A DNA stretch of 10,085 bases. It comes from REEB426 sp964551975. Its GTDB lineage: Bacteria; Actinomycetota; Actinomycetes; S36-B12. The notes beneath the pieces are model-generated. The model worked only from the letters and a program-made list of their open reading frames with translations, ran no database searches and was not told the origin of the DNA. Of this stretch, positions 1 to 6,752 are shown piece by piece. Position numbers and translations under genes: made by a program. The DNA lies in contig CAZKFI010000075.1 of assembly GCA_964551975.1 (NCBI GenBank), positions 1 to 10,085 of the forward strand, given 5' to 3'. The stretch's first letter is position 1; the number at the start of each line of letters is the position of its first letter.

Positions 1-343
1 CCCACTCGCGGCCGCAACTAGAGCAGAACACTTTGGTGAAGTCACCACTGACTAGGAGCTGAACGCCGCAACCCAAGCATTGGGGCAAGGCTTCTACTTC
101 AGAATCCAAATCCGTCAAGGACCATCCAGCGTCAATGAGATCTTGACGCACCTTTTCCAAGAGACTCGGGTTTTCGTAACCGCACGATCTGCACGTCATG
201 TACCGCTCGTCGGAACCGCCTATCCAGGCGCCGGTGTGAAACTTCAATCGCCGTCCGCACCTGTCGCATCGCTTTGCGTTGTGACTAGACCAGGTTTTGA
301 TGAACTGCTTGACGAGTGCCTTGCGGCCTGGATCGGTCTCCAT
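1..343 (-). CDS. Double zinc-ribbon protein, C-terminus cut by window edge
   Basis: This frame is open from the ATG at 343 to the left edge: 114 codons with no stop. Two CxxC pairs come first (C26/C29 and C51/C54) and two more later (C89/C92 and C107/C110). This is the pattern of two zinc-ribbon knuckle pairs, one metal site each. Between them lies a helical linker (LLEKVRQDLIDAGW, about 61-74). No catalytic motif is visible, so the role is unknown; such ribbons commonly bind nucleic acid or protein partners. In-frame ATGs also lie at 361 and 397, after an in-frame TAG at about 435, and could add 6 or 18 residues. None of the three starts has a strong SD site. I chose 343 because its product begins with a hydrophilic, helix-like stretch. 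The zinc-ribbon identity is secure by motif; the function is not. Confidence 0.7.
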   Translation of the reverse strand, partial: METDPGRKALVKQFIKTWSSHNAKRCDRCGRRLKFHTGAWIGGSDERYMTCRSCGYENPSLLEKVRQDLIDAGWSLTDLDSEVEALPQCLGCGVQLLVSGDFTKVFCSSCGREW

Positions 344-523
344 GGTGAATAAGCCTGCCATTAGGCCTGCTCGACTTGCCCCGGAGTTGCTGAGCATGAG
401 CCATCGCCCTATCGAAATAGATACCCGGGGCTACCTTCTAATTACATGCGGACACCAAGTGTTGCTTGGGTCGCGCTCACCTGGTGGCTATGCGGCATCA
501 GCCTCAGTTGTGGCGCGCACGGT
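344..523. other. Intergenic region between two minus-strand genes
   Basis: These 180 bases separate the zinc-ribbon gene from the stop of the lipoprotein gene. They should hold the end signal of the lipoprotein transcript and possibly a promoter for the zinc-ribbon gene. The only structure I see is a small inverted repeat, CCAAG/CTTGG with a 5-base loop, at 454-468. It has no T-run, so it is a weak terminator candidate. No convincing -35/-10 pair was found. Confidence 0.4.
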
Positions 524-2389
524 TCACTCATCCTCCGTGACCTGGTCACCGCCGTCTGAGCCACCGGTGTCTCCGGATTCCTCCTCTGCCGGAGCATCAT
601 CTATCCGACCTTCGTCGGTGCCCTGATCGACGCTTTCCTCGGCGCCTTCTTCGGTGCTTTCGTTGGTTCCCTGGTCGGTGCTTTCGTCGGTGCCTTCATC
701 GACCCCTAGGTCCGAGCCGTCGTCGCTGCCCGGATCGGTGGTTTCGTCGGAACCCTCGTCCGTGGCCTCGTCGGTCTCATCACCAACGATGTCGTCAACG
801 AGGGCCAGGAACTCGGTGTCGACCTCGTCGACGTCAGCCTCAACCTCAGTGACCTCGAACTCCCCGGTCTCTGGGTCGAATTCGAGGTCGGTCAGGACAA
901 CCGATCCATCCAAAGTTTCGTCATCGAACTCAAAGGTACCGAGAATCTCACCGTCTTCATCCAGGATGAAGATGGTGGCAACCCCCTCATCATCCGAGTC
1001 AATGGCGAGGGAATCTTCCTCATCTACGTCAAAGGTCGCCCCCCTGAGCCCATTCGCGATCGATACGGATGCCCTACCGCTACCGCGATTGTCTGCGACC
1101 ACAGTTCCTGAACTATCCACCGAGAATCGGGCGACTCCAGCCTTGCTGGAGGGTGAATTGGTCTGCATACGGATTCTCGGTTTGCTCTTTGAGTCAAGAG
1201 AGATGGTGACCGGGACGGTGGCTCCTGAAGGATTCTCGGTGGTAGCCGTGATCGCGTAGTCGGTGACAAGTTCTGTGTCGATATCCACGACGGTGGAGCC
1301 GGATGTCAGGGTGTTTCCTCTGATCGTCCGCACGGTGACGCCCATCGGTGGTGTCACATTCGGGTCGGTGAGGTCGTAGGACTGACCGTCCACGTCCAGA
1401 ACCGCCCCCGCCATTGTCTGCGGATCCGGTGACGTCACGAGAACCGTCTGGTTCCTCATCCGACCCTTTTCGATCTCCTCTGAGAACGGGGCAGGTGCCG
1501 GTAAGGCGCGGCTTTCCATGGGAGTGAGTTCGATAGTGCCTGTGGTTCCCTCCCAGCCGTCTGTCGGCGCATTGGGCTCGGTGGTCCCACCGGCATAGGA
1601 CCACGTCTCCTGATCGGGATCGACCATCACCCGTTGCACAGTGCCGGGATAGTTGTTGTCATAGATGGATATCGCCACCTGATCGCCCACGAAGTTGACA
1701 CCGAGGGGAGTGACGGCATGGCCGCCATCTTCCGAATAGATGCCTAACGTGTAGCCGGCGCCTTCGGCCTGCCCATCGAGCAGCGCCGAGGCGATCTCGG
1801 TGGGTGTGAGCTCTTGGTAGGCCGTGTAGGCGCGGACAACGGGATCCAGGTACTGGGTTGCGAACCACATATCGATGGATGAGATGACATCGCGGTCCGT
1901 GGGGTCGAGCTCGTATGTACTTCCGGCGTTCGGATCCAGTCGATCAAGGGTGTCGACGCCGAGGAAGAGTCGCGCGGAGAGGACTGCCATACCCTCGCAG
2001 TGGCCGCCAGCCATCGACTCATTGACCTGTGATGCCCACTGCTCTGCAGCGGGGTACATCACGCACGAACTTCCGGAGCCACTCGCGCAGACGTTCTCGC
2101 GTCCGAAGAGCGCGATCATCTCCGTGGCACCGATCGTGCCGGGTTCCCCCCAATTCGCAAAACCAAAGCCATCCACGTCAGGATCGAATCCATTGGTGAT
2201 GCACGGCTCACCGTTGGTGTCGCTGCAGTCGGGGAGCGGATAGCCCTCGGAGAAGTCTCCTTCGATGGACTCCGCAGCAGCCTCCTCGCCGGCGCCCTGA
2301 ATATCGGTGGTCTCCGAGCCGCACGAAGCCAATAGGCAGACAAGGGCCACGACGGGCGCAATGCGGGCAACGAACCTGACAGTCTTCAT
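524..2389 (-). CDS. Secreted lipoprotein with papain-like Cys/His/Asp signature and acidic repeat tail
   Basis: This is a 621-residue surface-anchored protein. Residues 1-23 form a lipoprotein signal: basic start, hydrophobic core, lipobox LASC with the lipidated Cys at 23. Residues about 85-265 look like a cysteine-peptidase-type domain. GGHCEGMA puts a Cys at 131 at the head of a helix, GGHAVTPLGV gives His224, and SIYDNNYPG gives Asp244 with Asn245/246, all in papain-fold order with strand-like sequence around the His and Asp. Two further Cys (101, 109) may form a disulfide. Residues about 310-530 are predicted beta-rich with an increasingly acidic end. Residues about 537-594 are a degenerate Asp/Glu/Thr/Ser/Gly repeat (TDEGSDE, TDESTDQG, TNESTEEG). 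The ATG at 2389 is fixed by the signal peptide, though its SD site is weak. Proteolysis is inferred; substrate binding or transglutaminase-like activity is possible. The gene diverges from the membrane gene at 2692. I know no named family for the whole architecture. Confidence 0.8.
   Translation of the reverse strand: MKTVRFVARIAPVVALVCLLASCGSETTDIQGAGEEAAAESIEGDFSEGYPLPDCSDTNGEPCITNGFDPDVDGFGFANWGEPGTIGATEMIALFGRENVCASGSGSSCVMYPAAEQWASQVNESMAGGHCEGMAVLSARLFLGVDTLDRLDPNAGSTYELDPTDRDVISSIDMWFATQYLDPVVRAYTAYQELTPTEIASALLDGQAEGAGYTLGIYSEDGGHAVTPLGVNFVGDQVAISIYDNNYPGTVQRVMVDPDQETWSYAGGTTEPNAPTDGWEGTTGTIELTPMESRALPAPAPFSEEIEKGRMRNQTVLVTSPDPQTMAGAVLDVDGQSYDLTDPNVTPPMGVTVRTIRGNTLTSGSTVVDIDTELVTDYAITATTENPSGATVPVTISLDSKSKPRIRMQTNSPSSKAGVARFSVDSSGTVVADNRGSGRASVSIANGLRGATFDVDEEDSLAIDSDDEGVATIFILDEDGEILGTFEFDDETLDGSVVLTDLEFDPETGEFEVTEVEADVDEVDTEFLALVDDIVGDETDEATDEGSDETTDPGSDDGSDLGVDEGTDESTDQGTNESTEEGAEESVDQGTDEGRIDDAPAEEESGDTGGSDGGDQVTEDE
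608..781 (-). repeat. Degenerate tandem repeat coding for an acidic Thr/Ser/Asp/Glu tail
   Basis: On the + strand the motif TCGGTG(C/T)TTTCGT and close variants recur through this stretch. They encode short units such as TDEG, TDES, TDQG, TNES and TEEG near the C-terminus of the lipoprotein. The repeat is imperfect in both length and sequence. It creates a long, serine-rich open frame on the opposite strand that is not a gene. Such acidic low-complexity tails often act as flexible spacers or bind cations; that is inference here. Confidence 0.65.
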
Positions 2390-2585
2390 GGGGATCCGCT
2401 CTCAACAAGGCACCCGGGCGGGGACCGCAACAGAGTAAGTCGCAGTCTCGGAAAAAGCCAGCGGCCCAGTTCCACCGCTCGGGGGTGTTGCTGATTGGCA
2501 TGACCTAGTCCACGCGGCTGGCGCGGATGGACGAATGGAAACGTGACCAAGGGGGGTTGCTGAGCCTTCCGTCCTCGCGTGCAGC

Positions 2586-2612
2586 CAGGCGATGGAGCGC
2601 CCCTATCGCCTG
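2586..2612. repeat. Inverted repeat, 8-base arms, in divergent promoter region
   Basis: CAGGCGAT (2586-2593) is mirrored exactly by ATCGCCTG (2605-2612) across an 11-base loop. It lies about 80 bases upstream of the ATG at 2692. It could be a regulator binding site or an RNA hairpin in the leader of the + strand gene. No T-run follows, so a terminator is unlikely. Its function is inference. Confidence 0.35.
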
Positions 2613-2681
2613 ACGCGTGGGTTCCCTTAGTGTGTCTAGGACAACGTCGGGGGCTGGATACCCGCCGGCACGCGAAGGCCT

Positions 2682-2687
2682 AGGAGG
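2682..2687 (+). promoter_or_regulatory. Shine-Dalgarno site fixing the 2692 start
   Basis: A full AGGAGG stands four bases before the ATG at 2692. It decides against the 25-codon longer reading that begins at 2617. Confidence 0.85.
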
Positions 2688-2691
2688 TTCG

Positions 2692-3366
2692 ATGAGCGAG
2701 ACTGCCGAGAGCAAGGCGAATTCCACACAGGGTGCACTTGCGATCGCAGCGGCCCTGCTCTTGGGCATGGCGGCCGTGCTCACGGCGTGGTCGGCATACA
2801 GGGAATCGCTCACCAGTGACTTGGTGCTCAAGAACTACTCCGAGCAACAGGCCATCCTCTCTCTCGCCAACGACGCCTACATCCGGTCCGGGCAGGAACG
2901 CCAGCAGGAGATCTCACTGTTCGTCGAGACGGCACTCGCAGCCGTAGCAAGTAGCGAGGATGACACCACTGCTGTCGACTACCTGACGCAGGCAATCATG
3001 AGCGAAGAACTCCGCGCGGCCTTTGAATGGTGGCGCGACGAGCCCGAGGCAACCACCCCCCCGACGCCCTTCGTCCCTGAGAATCCCGCCTTCGCCGACC
3101 TGCCCAGCCAGGTGCTGCTTGCCGAAGGTGAGGCATATGACGAGCAGGCCGAGGCGCTCCGCCTCGCGGCCGAGGCAGCCGACGCCAACTCCGACCGCTT
3201 CGACCTCGCCAACGTATTCTTCGCCGTCGTGCTCTTCGTCGCCGGCCTTACGACGATCGTGCAGCGTCGTTCCATCCAGGTCGGTTTCCTTGCCCTAGGC
3301 AGCTTCGGCCTTATCGCGGGTCTCGCCATCCTCGTCACGACGCCGGGAGCCTTTGAGCTCGGCTAA
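2692..3366 (+). CDS. Three-helix membrane protein, DUF4337-like
   Basis: The product has 224 residues. The start at 2692 is set by AGGAGG at 2682-2687, four bases before the ATG; the frame stays open upstream to 2617 but has no SD site there. A first membrane helix spans about 14-36. A long, mostly helical and acidic stretch follows (about 37-170), with the aromatic cluster FEWWRDEP (111-118) and a proline-rich turn (122-131). Two closely spaced C-terminal helices follow at about 174-190 and 197-216, separated by the basic hairpin QRRS. One helix, a long soluble helical segment and a C-terminal helix pair match DUF4337-type proteins, whose function is unknown. Family membership is judged by architecture only. 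A small hairpin lies just after the TAA stop. Confidence 0.8.
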   Translation: MSETAESKANSTQGALAIAAALLLGMAAVLTAWSAYRESLTSDLVLKNYSEQQAILSLANDAYIRSGQERQQEISLFVETALAAVASSEDDTTAVDYLTQAIMSEELRAAFEWWRDEPEATTPPTPFVPENPAFADLPSQVLLAEGEAYDEQAEALRLAAEAADANSDRFDLANVFFAVVLFVAGLTTIVQRRSIQVGFLALGSFGLIAGLAILVTTPGAFELG

Positions 3367-3379
3367 GCCAAACAACTGC

Positions 3380-3396
3380 CCGATCTTCGCGATCGG
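3380..3396 (+). terminator. Possible weak terminator hairpin after DUF4337-like gene
   Basis: CCGATC (3380-3385) pairs with GATCGG (3391-3396) around the loop TTCGC, 13 bases after the TAA stop. The position suits a terminator. The stem is only six pairs and there is no T-run, so confidence is low. Confidence 0.3.
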
Positions 3397-3696
3397 TTGG
3401 GTCACTGGGGCATGGGTACGTCAAGTACACGTTCAGGCGACTGGACTCAACTGTCCCGTACGCACTCGTAATGACGACGTGGTTCGTTATGCCGGGGCGC
3501 GAGACTGTTTCAGTCGGGCAGGAAGGCCAGTGCCCCCCATCAGGCGGAAGCAAACAATCAAGCGGCGGCCCCGGTCCAAGAAGGGCATGGTGCTTCCCCC
3601 AATTTCAAGCGACTCGGCTCCGGTCACTGTCGATCGGGCGATCCAGAGCGCGCGAGACCTATGCCGGGAGACGTGGAGGGCACCGGAACCTCTTCA

Positions 3697-3714
3697 GTGG
3701 GTGGCGCCACCCAC
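3697..3714. repeat. Perfect 18-base palindrome
   Basis: GTGGGTGGCGCCACCCAC reads the same on both strands with no central gap. This dyad symmetry is typical of a dimeric regulator's operator. It lies about 200 bases upstream of the TTG-started gene, inside the stretch without genes. A hairpin role is less likely because there is no loop. Confidence 0.45.
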
Positions 3715-3842
3715 CGTCCTCTACTACTCGGTTCCTGCATCGTCATGTGCGCATATGGATGCACTCGCGGCGTTCCTCTCGTAGCACCATACGAATTCTC
3801 GCTCCGGCATCCCGCTCATCGTGCAGGGGACTCCACCCAAAT

Positions 3843-3868
3843 TTGAGACTTAACCGGTATCGTCTCAA
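3843..3868. repeat. Inverted repeat upstream of tandem membrane genes
   Basis: TTGAGAC (3843-3849) is mirrored by GTCTCAA (3862-3868). The 12-base spacer contains the palindrome ACCGGT, and the hexamer AACCGG occurs twice in this stretch. It ends about 46 bases before the TTG start at 3915, where an operator or leader hairpin could act on that gene. No clear promoter could be assigned around it. Confidence 0.35.
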
Positions 3869-3901
3869 CCGGGAATTGAGTTGTCTTCATCGAGGACGCA
3901 C

Positions 3902-3907
3902 GGGAGG
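3902..3907 (+). promoter_or_regulatory. Shine-Dalgarno site fixing the TTG start at 3915
   Basis: GGGAGG stands seven bases before a TTG codon. This marks TTG as the start of the small membrane protein and rules out the 148-codon longer reading from 3471, whose extra part looks non-coding. The N-terminus of the downstream paralogue begins at the same aligned position, which supports this independently. Confidence 0.8.
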
Positions 3908-3914
3908 TCATATC

Positions 3915-4265
3915 TTGAATCGGCCTGGTGTCTCGTTCGTACTCGCTTTGGTCAGCATGCTTCTATCCCCGATCCTGGTGTTCATCGAGTTCACTGCTTG
4001 GTTCGGCGCCGCGATGATCTCGTACGAACCAGCAAACCCACTGTGGGCCAAGGTTCTCTCGTTCGCGTTCGTAGGCCTGATCGCACTCCTCGCGTTGACT
4101 CTTCCCCTAGTGGCCATCAGGTCAGGCAGAAGGGCTCGCGCAGCATCGAGGTCGACGGGTGTGGGTGGCTCGGGTCTTGCTATGGCGGCGGTCGCGATCG
4201 GTGTAATCGTCACTATTGGAGTGTTGGCGGCACAGGTGAACTTTGTCTTCGCAGCCTTCGGCTAG
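3915..4265 (+). CDS. Small multi-helix membrane protein, first of a tandem pair (DUF4190-like build)
   Basis: The product has 116 residues, starting at TTG with an SD site seven bases upstream. Hydrophobic helices lie at about 7-33, 46-68 and 89-114. A short basic loop (SGRRARAASR, 70-79) leads into the GGSGLAMAAVAIG stretch (84-96). A helix, a basic loop, a Gly-rich entry and a final helix recall DUF4190-type membrane proteins, which have no known biochemical role. It aligns without gaps over about 110 residues with the product of 4361-4732. Shared features include RPG at 3-5, ALVS at 11-14, SP at 18-19, EF at 25-26, GSGL at 85-88, IVTIGV at 98-103 and AQV at 106-108. It ends in TAG, 95 bases before its paralogue. 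Confidence 0.78.
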   Translation: MNRPGVSFVLALVSMLLSPILVFIEFTAWFGAAMISYEPANPLWAKVLSFAFVGLIALLALTLPLVAIRSGRRARAASRSTGVGGSGLAMAAVAIGVIVTIGVLAAQVNFVFAAFG

Positions 4266-4360
4266 TCCGGCCTTGCATGGGTGCTATCTCCGGCGATCGA
4301 TCGTCATCCCCGCGCCAGTAGAAGGCGATCAATTGTGAATCCTGACCGCACGAGTCTTAA

Positions 4361-4732
4361 GTGAAGCGTCCTGGAGCGGCCCTGTCGCTGGCCCTAGTGA
4401 GCGTGATCGTTTCCCCGCTTGTTACAGCGGTTGAGTTCATCGGCTTGATGATCTTGGCGAGGGCAATCTATGGTCCTGAATACTCCCTCGTGGCAAAGGC
4501 TCTGTCGGTCACTGTCTTGGTGACCTTGGGACTCCTGGCTCTGGCTGTACCCGTGATCGCCGGGGTCTTGGGCGCGAGGGTCCGCATCAAGTCGAGGGCT
4601 GCGGGAACTTGGGGTTCGGGTCTCGGGACAAGCGCGGTGGTAGTTGCAGGCATCGTCACCATCGGTGTGGCGGTGGCGCAGGTGTATTTGATCCTGCTGG
4701 GAACGGGAATCTGCGACCTTGATGGCTGCTAG
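4361..4732 (+). CDS. Small multi-helix membrane protein, second of a tandem pair
   Basis: The product has 123 residues and starts at GTG with only a weak SD (GAG, six bases upstream). Three hydrophobic spans lie at about 7-34, 46-70 and 91-113. A basic loop (ARVRIKSRAAG) precedes the GSGL motif (85-88), as in the neighbour at 3915. About 40 identical positions fall in a gap-free alignment, which indicates tandem duplication followed by strong divergence. The C-terminus differs: this copy ends in GICDLDGC with two cysteines, absent from the first copy. The genes are probably co-transcribed. The last 77 bases are overlapped on the other strand by the tail of a minus-strand open frame that is probably not coding there. 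Confidence 0.78.
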   Translation: MKRPGAALSLALVSVIVSPLVTAVEFIGLMILARAIYGPEYSLVAKALSVTVLVTLGLLALAVPVIAGVLGARVRIKSRAAGTWGSGLGTSAVVVAGIVTIGVAVAQVYLILLGTGICDLDGC

Positions 4733-5015
4733 CGCCGCCGGCCCGACCGAGCGACGGTGCCCGTTGGCCTGATTCTTCGCTCGTCCGCAAGGCGTCTCCT
4801 GTGCCGCGATGTGTCGGGGGAGGAGGTATCGTCGCCGGCTGAGCGTCCAAGGCGAACGTCGTCCGCATGCTTGTGAATCCGGCAGCGTCTGGCGTCGTGA
4901 TCGTGAAGGTACATACACCTAAATCGCGCACGAAGAATACGAGGTCGTTTGCGCTCGGTGTCAGGATGCTTCTACAACCCTGGTACGCAGTGCCGGAGAA
5001 AGTCACCGGCTCCGC
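4656..5015 (-). pseudogene. In-frame continuation of the secreted protein beyond a TGA stop
   Basis: Directly after the TGA at 5016-5018 the same minus-strand frame stays open to 4656. Its first 65 or so codons look like protein, with an alternating beta pattern: PVTFSGTAYQGC, DLVFFV, GVCTFTITTP and TFALDAQPATIPPPP. This resembles an Ig-like segment of secreted actinobacterial proteins. The rest (about 4656-4800) is low in hydrophobic residues and probably not coding. I see no SD site before the GTG at 5006, so separate translation is doubtful. The simplest reading is one longer secreted protein cut by a nonsense change, or a sequence error. Chance openness of a GC-rich frame is the alternative. 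Confidence 0.35.
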
Positions 5016-5420
5016 TCAGTCCAATCCACGATTGGGGCTCGGCGGGTACCGCTTGTGCTGGATCTCAGCGGCTGGGGTGACCACACCCAGCGGAGCCACG
5101 TGCGCGGCGGGTAATAGTGCCCTCACTACGCCAACTTCCACCTTTCGCCCGACGTATCCGGCCGTGATGGGCACGGCTGCGCCAGCACTGCTGTCGCACA
5201 CCAGATTCCCGATGAAGGAGATGGAGCAATTGCGCAGTGGCTGGAGGAAGGCCTGCACCGAGTTGGGAGCGTCCGCGAGAGCCGAACCAGCGAGAACGTT
5301 CGCACCAACGGTGACAGACACGATGACGCAAATTGCCCTAAGCGCAGCGCATGTCACCGGATTCATGTGGTGAGGGTTCCACAGCGTCGGATGAATTTGG
5401 GTGCGAAATCTCTCAGTCAC
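5016..5420 (-). CDS. Small secreted protein of unknown function, possibly truncated
   Basis: The product has 134 residues from a GTG at 5420 with GGAGG four bases upstream. An ATG at 5366 gives a 116-residue form but has no SD site. Residues about 25-49 form a Sec-type signal: hydrophobic core, then the small-residue site SALA before DAP. The mature part holds two cysteines (65, 75) that could pair, then a short beta-like stretch (VPITAGYVGRKVEVGVV), and ends abruptly after PPSPNRGLD at a TGA. The frame continues open and protein-like past the stop, so this may be the first half of a broken gene. It lies downstream of ycaO on the same strand but beyond a strong hairpin, so it may have its own promoter. 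A role in the RiPP system is unproven. Confidence 0.6.
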   Translation of the reverse strand: MTERFRTQIHPTLWNPHHMNPVTCAALRAICVIVSVTVGANVLAGSALADAPNSVQAFLQPLRNCSISFIGNLVCDSSAGAAVPITAGYVGRKVEVGVVRALLPAAHVAPLGVVTPAAEIQHKRYPPSPNRGLD

Positions 5421-5424
5421 CTCC

Positions 5425-5429
5425 CCTCC
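5425..5429 (-). promoter_or_regulatory. Shine-Dalgarno site for the GTG start at 5420
   Basis: GGAGG on the minus strand, inside a longer purine run, stands four bases before the GTG. It favours the 134-residue form over the ATG at 5366. Confidence 0.6.
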
Positions 5430-5477
5430 CCGGAGTGCGATTGGGGGTACGTGCCGGGCAAGGACATGACCGAAGAG

Positions 5478-5490
5478 GGATGGACCATCC
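5478..5490. repeat. Short palindrome next to the ycaO hairpin
   Basis: GGATGGACCATCC has six-base arms around one central base and abuts the hairpin at 5491-5530. On the minus strand it lies between that hairpin and the start of the secreted gene, about 60 bases upstream of its GTG. It could be an operator for that gene or an extension of the terminator structure. Confidence 0.3.
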
Positions 5491-5530
5491 GTGGGAAATG
5501 CCCCTCGAGGACCATGGGGTCATTTCCCAC
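5491..5530 (-). terminator. Strong hairpin downstream of ycaO, probable terminator
   Basis: GTGGGAAATG (5491-5500) is an exact mirror of CATTTCCCAC (5521-5530). Inside it, CCCC pairs with GGGG after a one-base bulge, leaving an 11-base loop: 14 pairs in all. It begins about 43 bases after the ycaO stop at 5573. No T-run follows on the minus strand, so it is not a classic intrinsic terminator, though high-GC bacteria often lack the run. It may end the RiPP operon transcript or protect its 3' end. Confidence 0.55.
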
Positions 5531-5572
5531 ATACGCCCTGACGTTACGTCGCTTGAGCCCGATTCCGAATTA

Positions 5573-6748
5573 TCAGAAGGTGGGTGGCGCGAAAGACCGA
5601 GCGCGCTCGGTTACCGCTATCCACGGGAATCCATAGGGCTCGAGCCCGGGGACAACAACTCGGACCACAGCCACCTCGAAAATCCTGCCCATCACCAGTT
5701 CCCGCGCCAGCACCGTCTCGAAACCAGCTCGGGAGAGTCCGTCGAGGATGATGGCGACATCACCGTGGAAAGAGCCCGTGGCCCGGTTGGGGAGATCGTC
5801 CACCGAGACAATGACTGAGTTCGCTGAAATCCACTCCGGTCCATACATGTCACTTCGCCGCAGGGCTTCGAACGATGCGCGCCCCAAATCGTCGCGGGCA
5901 CCGGCGACGAAGATGGTGCGCGCCTGGACTGCCTCGGTTACAGCGCGAACCATGGCGATCTCCGGATCGAGATGACATCCATAGCCCTTGTAAATTCCAA
6001 GCCCGCGATCGTTGGACCATACATAAGCCATGCACGTCGGGATGCCAACCTCCGTAGGGCACCACATGATTGCCACATCGGAATCAGCCGAACGAATCTG
6101 CTGGACGATGCCGCCGATGACTTCGCCTCGTAAGGTATCTAGGTTGATCATGAGATTTGACTCGCCGTTCGCGTGTGCAAACTGCCAACAACTCGTTGCA
6201 TCGCGCTCGACAACCTCATAGAGGCCAGCACACAGCGCCTCTGCGACATTGTTGCCCGATGCGAGGCCGTTGGACGATGCTGCCCATGGTGAACCGGTCA
6301 TGGGCGGCTGCTCACTCGGAAGGTGAACCAACATTTCAGGGACAAGCCGTGTTTCCCCGCTGCGGAGATCCCACATGTGCGACCACGGGAATGCTCGATT
6401 GGTGGCGACGCGGGCATGGGTCACGTGTGGGAAGTGTTCGATCGGGACGGCCACGCGGCCCCCAACCTCGTCCACGGTGGCCACAAGGTCGCGGACATCA
6501 TCTTCCTCGCCTACAAATCTTTCGATCGCCTCCATGGTGGCCGAGACCGCAGCAGCCTCTAGCGTGGCTCCCTTGCCCGCCTCCACCGCGAGTGAGCCTG
6601 AGGCCGGTCGCGTGGCGATGACGACCGGAATTCCGAGCGTGTCAAGGTCGGTGATGTCCGCAACACGCGTGATGCCGGCCTTATGAAGATGTGGCCGGAT
6701 ACGGGCTAAGGTGAGGGCCGGGTCCATCGCCCTATGCGTGCCCGCCAC
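5573..6748 (-). CDS. Stand-alone YcaO enzyme (RiPP azoline or thioamide formation)
   Basis: The product has 391 residues. YcaO enzymes use ATP to activate peptide backbone amides, making azolines from Cys/Ser/Thr or, with TfuA, thioamides. The nucleotide-site motifs are complete: SATMEAIER (69-77; E73, E76), AEALCAGLYEVVERDA (E170, E178, E181, R182) and AVTEAVQAR (E272, Q275, R277). The N-terminal GTHRAMDPALTLARIRPHL and GITRVADITDLDTLGIPV are family-typical. The C-terminus has FAPPTF, not the PxPxP end of azoline-forming members, and no E1-like domain is fused, so a separate partner is expected. The GTG at 6748 follows AAGGA by four bases; the frame also runs upstream past a TAG at 6770-6772 into a 22-codon frame that may be its original N-terminus. 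The upstream neighbours are NHLM-type exporter genes, which place it in a peptide natural-product locus. The final product class cannot be told from this window. Confidence 0.9.
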   Translation of the reverse strand: MAGTHRAMDPALTLARIRPHLHKAGITRVADITDLDTLGIPVVIATRPASGSLAVEAGKGATLEAAAVSATMEAIERFVGEEDDVRDLVATVDEVGGRVAVPIEHFPHVTHARVATNRAFPWSHMWDLRSGETRLVPEMLVHLPSEQPPMTGSPWAASSNGLASGNNVAEALCAGLYEVVERDATSCWQFAHANGESNLMINLDTLRGEVIGGIVQQIRSADSDVAIMWCPTEVGIPTCMAYVWSNDRGLGIYKGYGCHLDPEIAMVRAVTEAVQARTIFVAGARDDLGRASFEALRRSDMYGPEWISANSVIVSVDDLPNRATGSFHGDVAIILDGLSRAGFETVLARELVMGRIFEVAVVRVVVPGLEPYGFPWIAVTERARSFAPPTF

Positions 6749-6752
6749 CCAG

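Larger units (their letters stand above)
2390..2691. promoter_or_regulatory. Divergent intergenic region between lipoprotein and membrane protein genes
   Basis: These 302 bases lie between the starts of two divergently transcribed genes, so promoters for both directions should be here. I could not assign a -35/-10 pair with confidence. An inverted repeat with 8-base arms sits at 2586-2612 and is listed separately. The strand-specific open frames crossing this region have no SD sites and atypical composition, and I do not regard them as genes. Confidence 0.45.
3367..3914. other. Intergenic region without a convincing gene
   Basis: About 550 bases lie between the DUF4337-like gene and the TTG-started membrane gene. 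Open frames cross it on both strands, but their products are rich in Arg, Ser and Pro with no domain-like pattern, and none has a good SD site. It holds a weak hairpin at 3380-3396, an exact 18-base palindrome at 3697-3714, and an inverted repeat at 3843-3868 close to the next gene. It may include a long leader or promoter region for the tandem membrane genes, or a decayed gene. Confidence 0.5.

Noticed and set aside
654..1259. 201-codon + strand open frame, very rich in serine
   Set aside because: It is antisense to the lipoprotein gene. Its Ser-rich product is the mirror of Asp/Glu/Thr codon repeats, and there is no SD site or domain pattern.
3353..3784. 143-codon + strand open frame
   Set aside because: It overlaps the end of the DUF4337-like gene, has no SD site, and lacks any coherent domain or membrane pattern. 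A decayed gene cannot be excluded.
3471..3914. Long N-terminal extension of the first tandem membrane protein
   Set aside because: The extension is Arg/Ser-rich and non-coding in character. The TTG at 3915 has a good SD site and matches the start of the paralogue.
4394..4918. 174-codon minus-strand open frame
   Set aside because: It lies antisense to the second membrane gene, and its Arg/His/Gln-rich product is typical of a shadow frame.
4867..5373. 168-codon + strand open frame
   Set aside because: The opposite strand has a better case (GGAGG plus GTG start, clear signal peptide). The + product has no recognisable structure.
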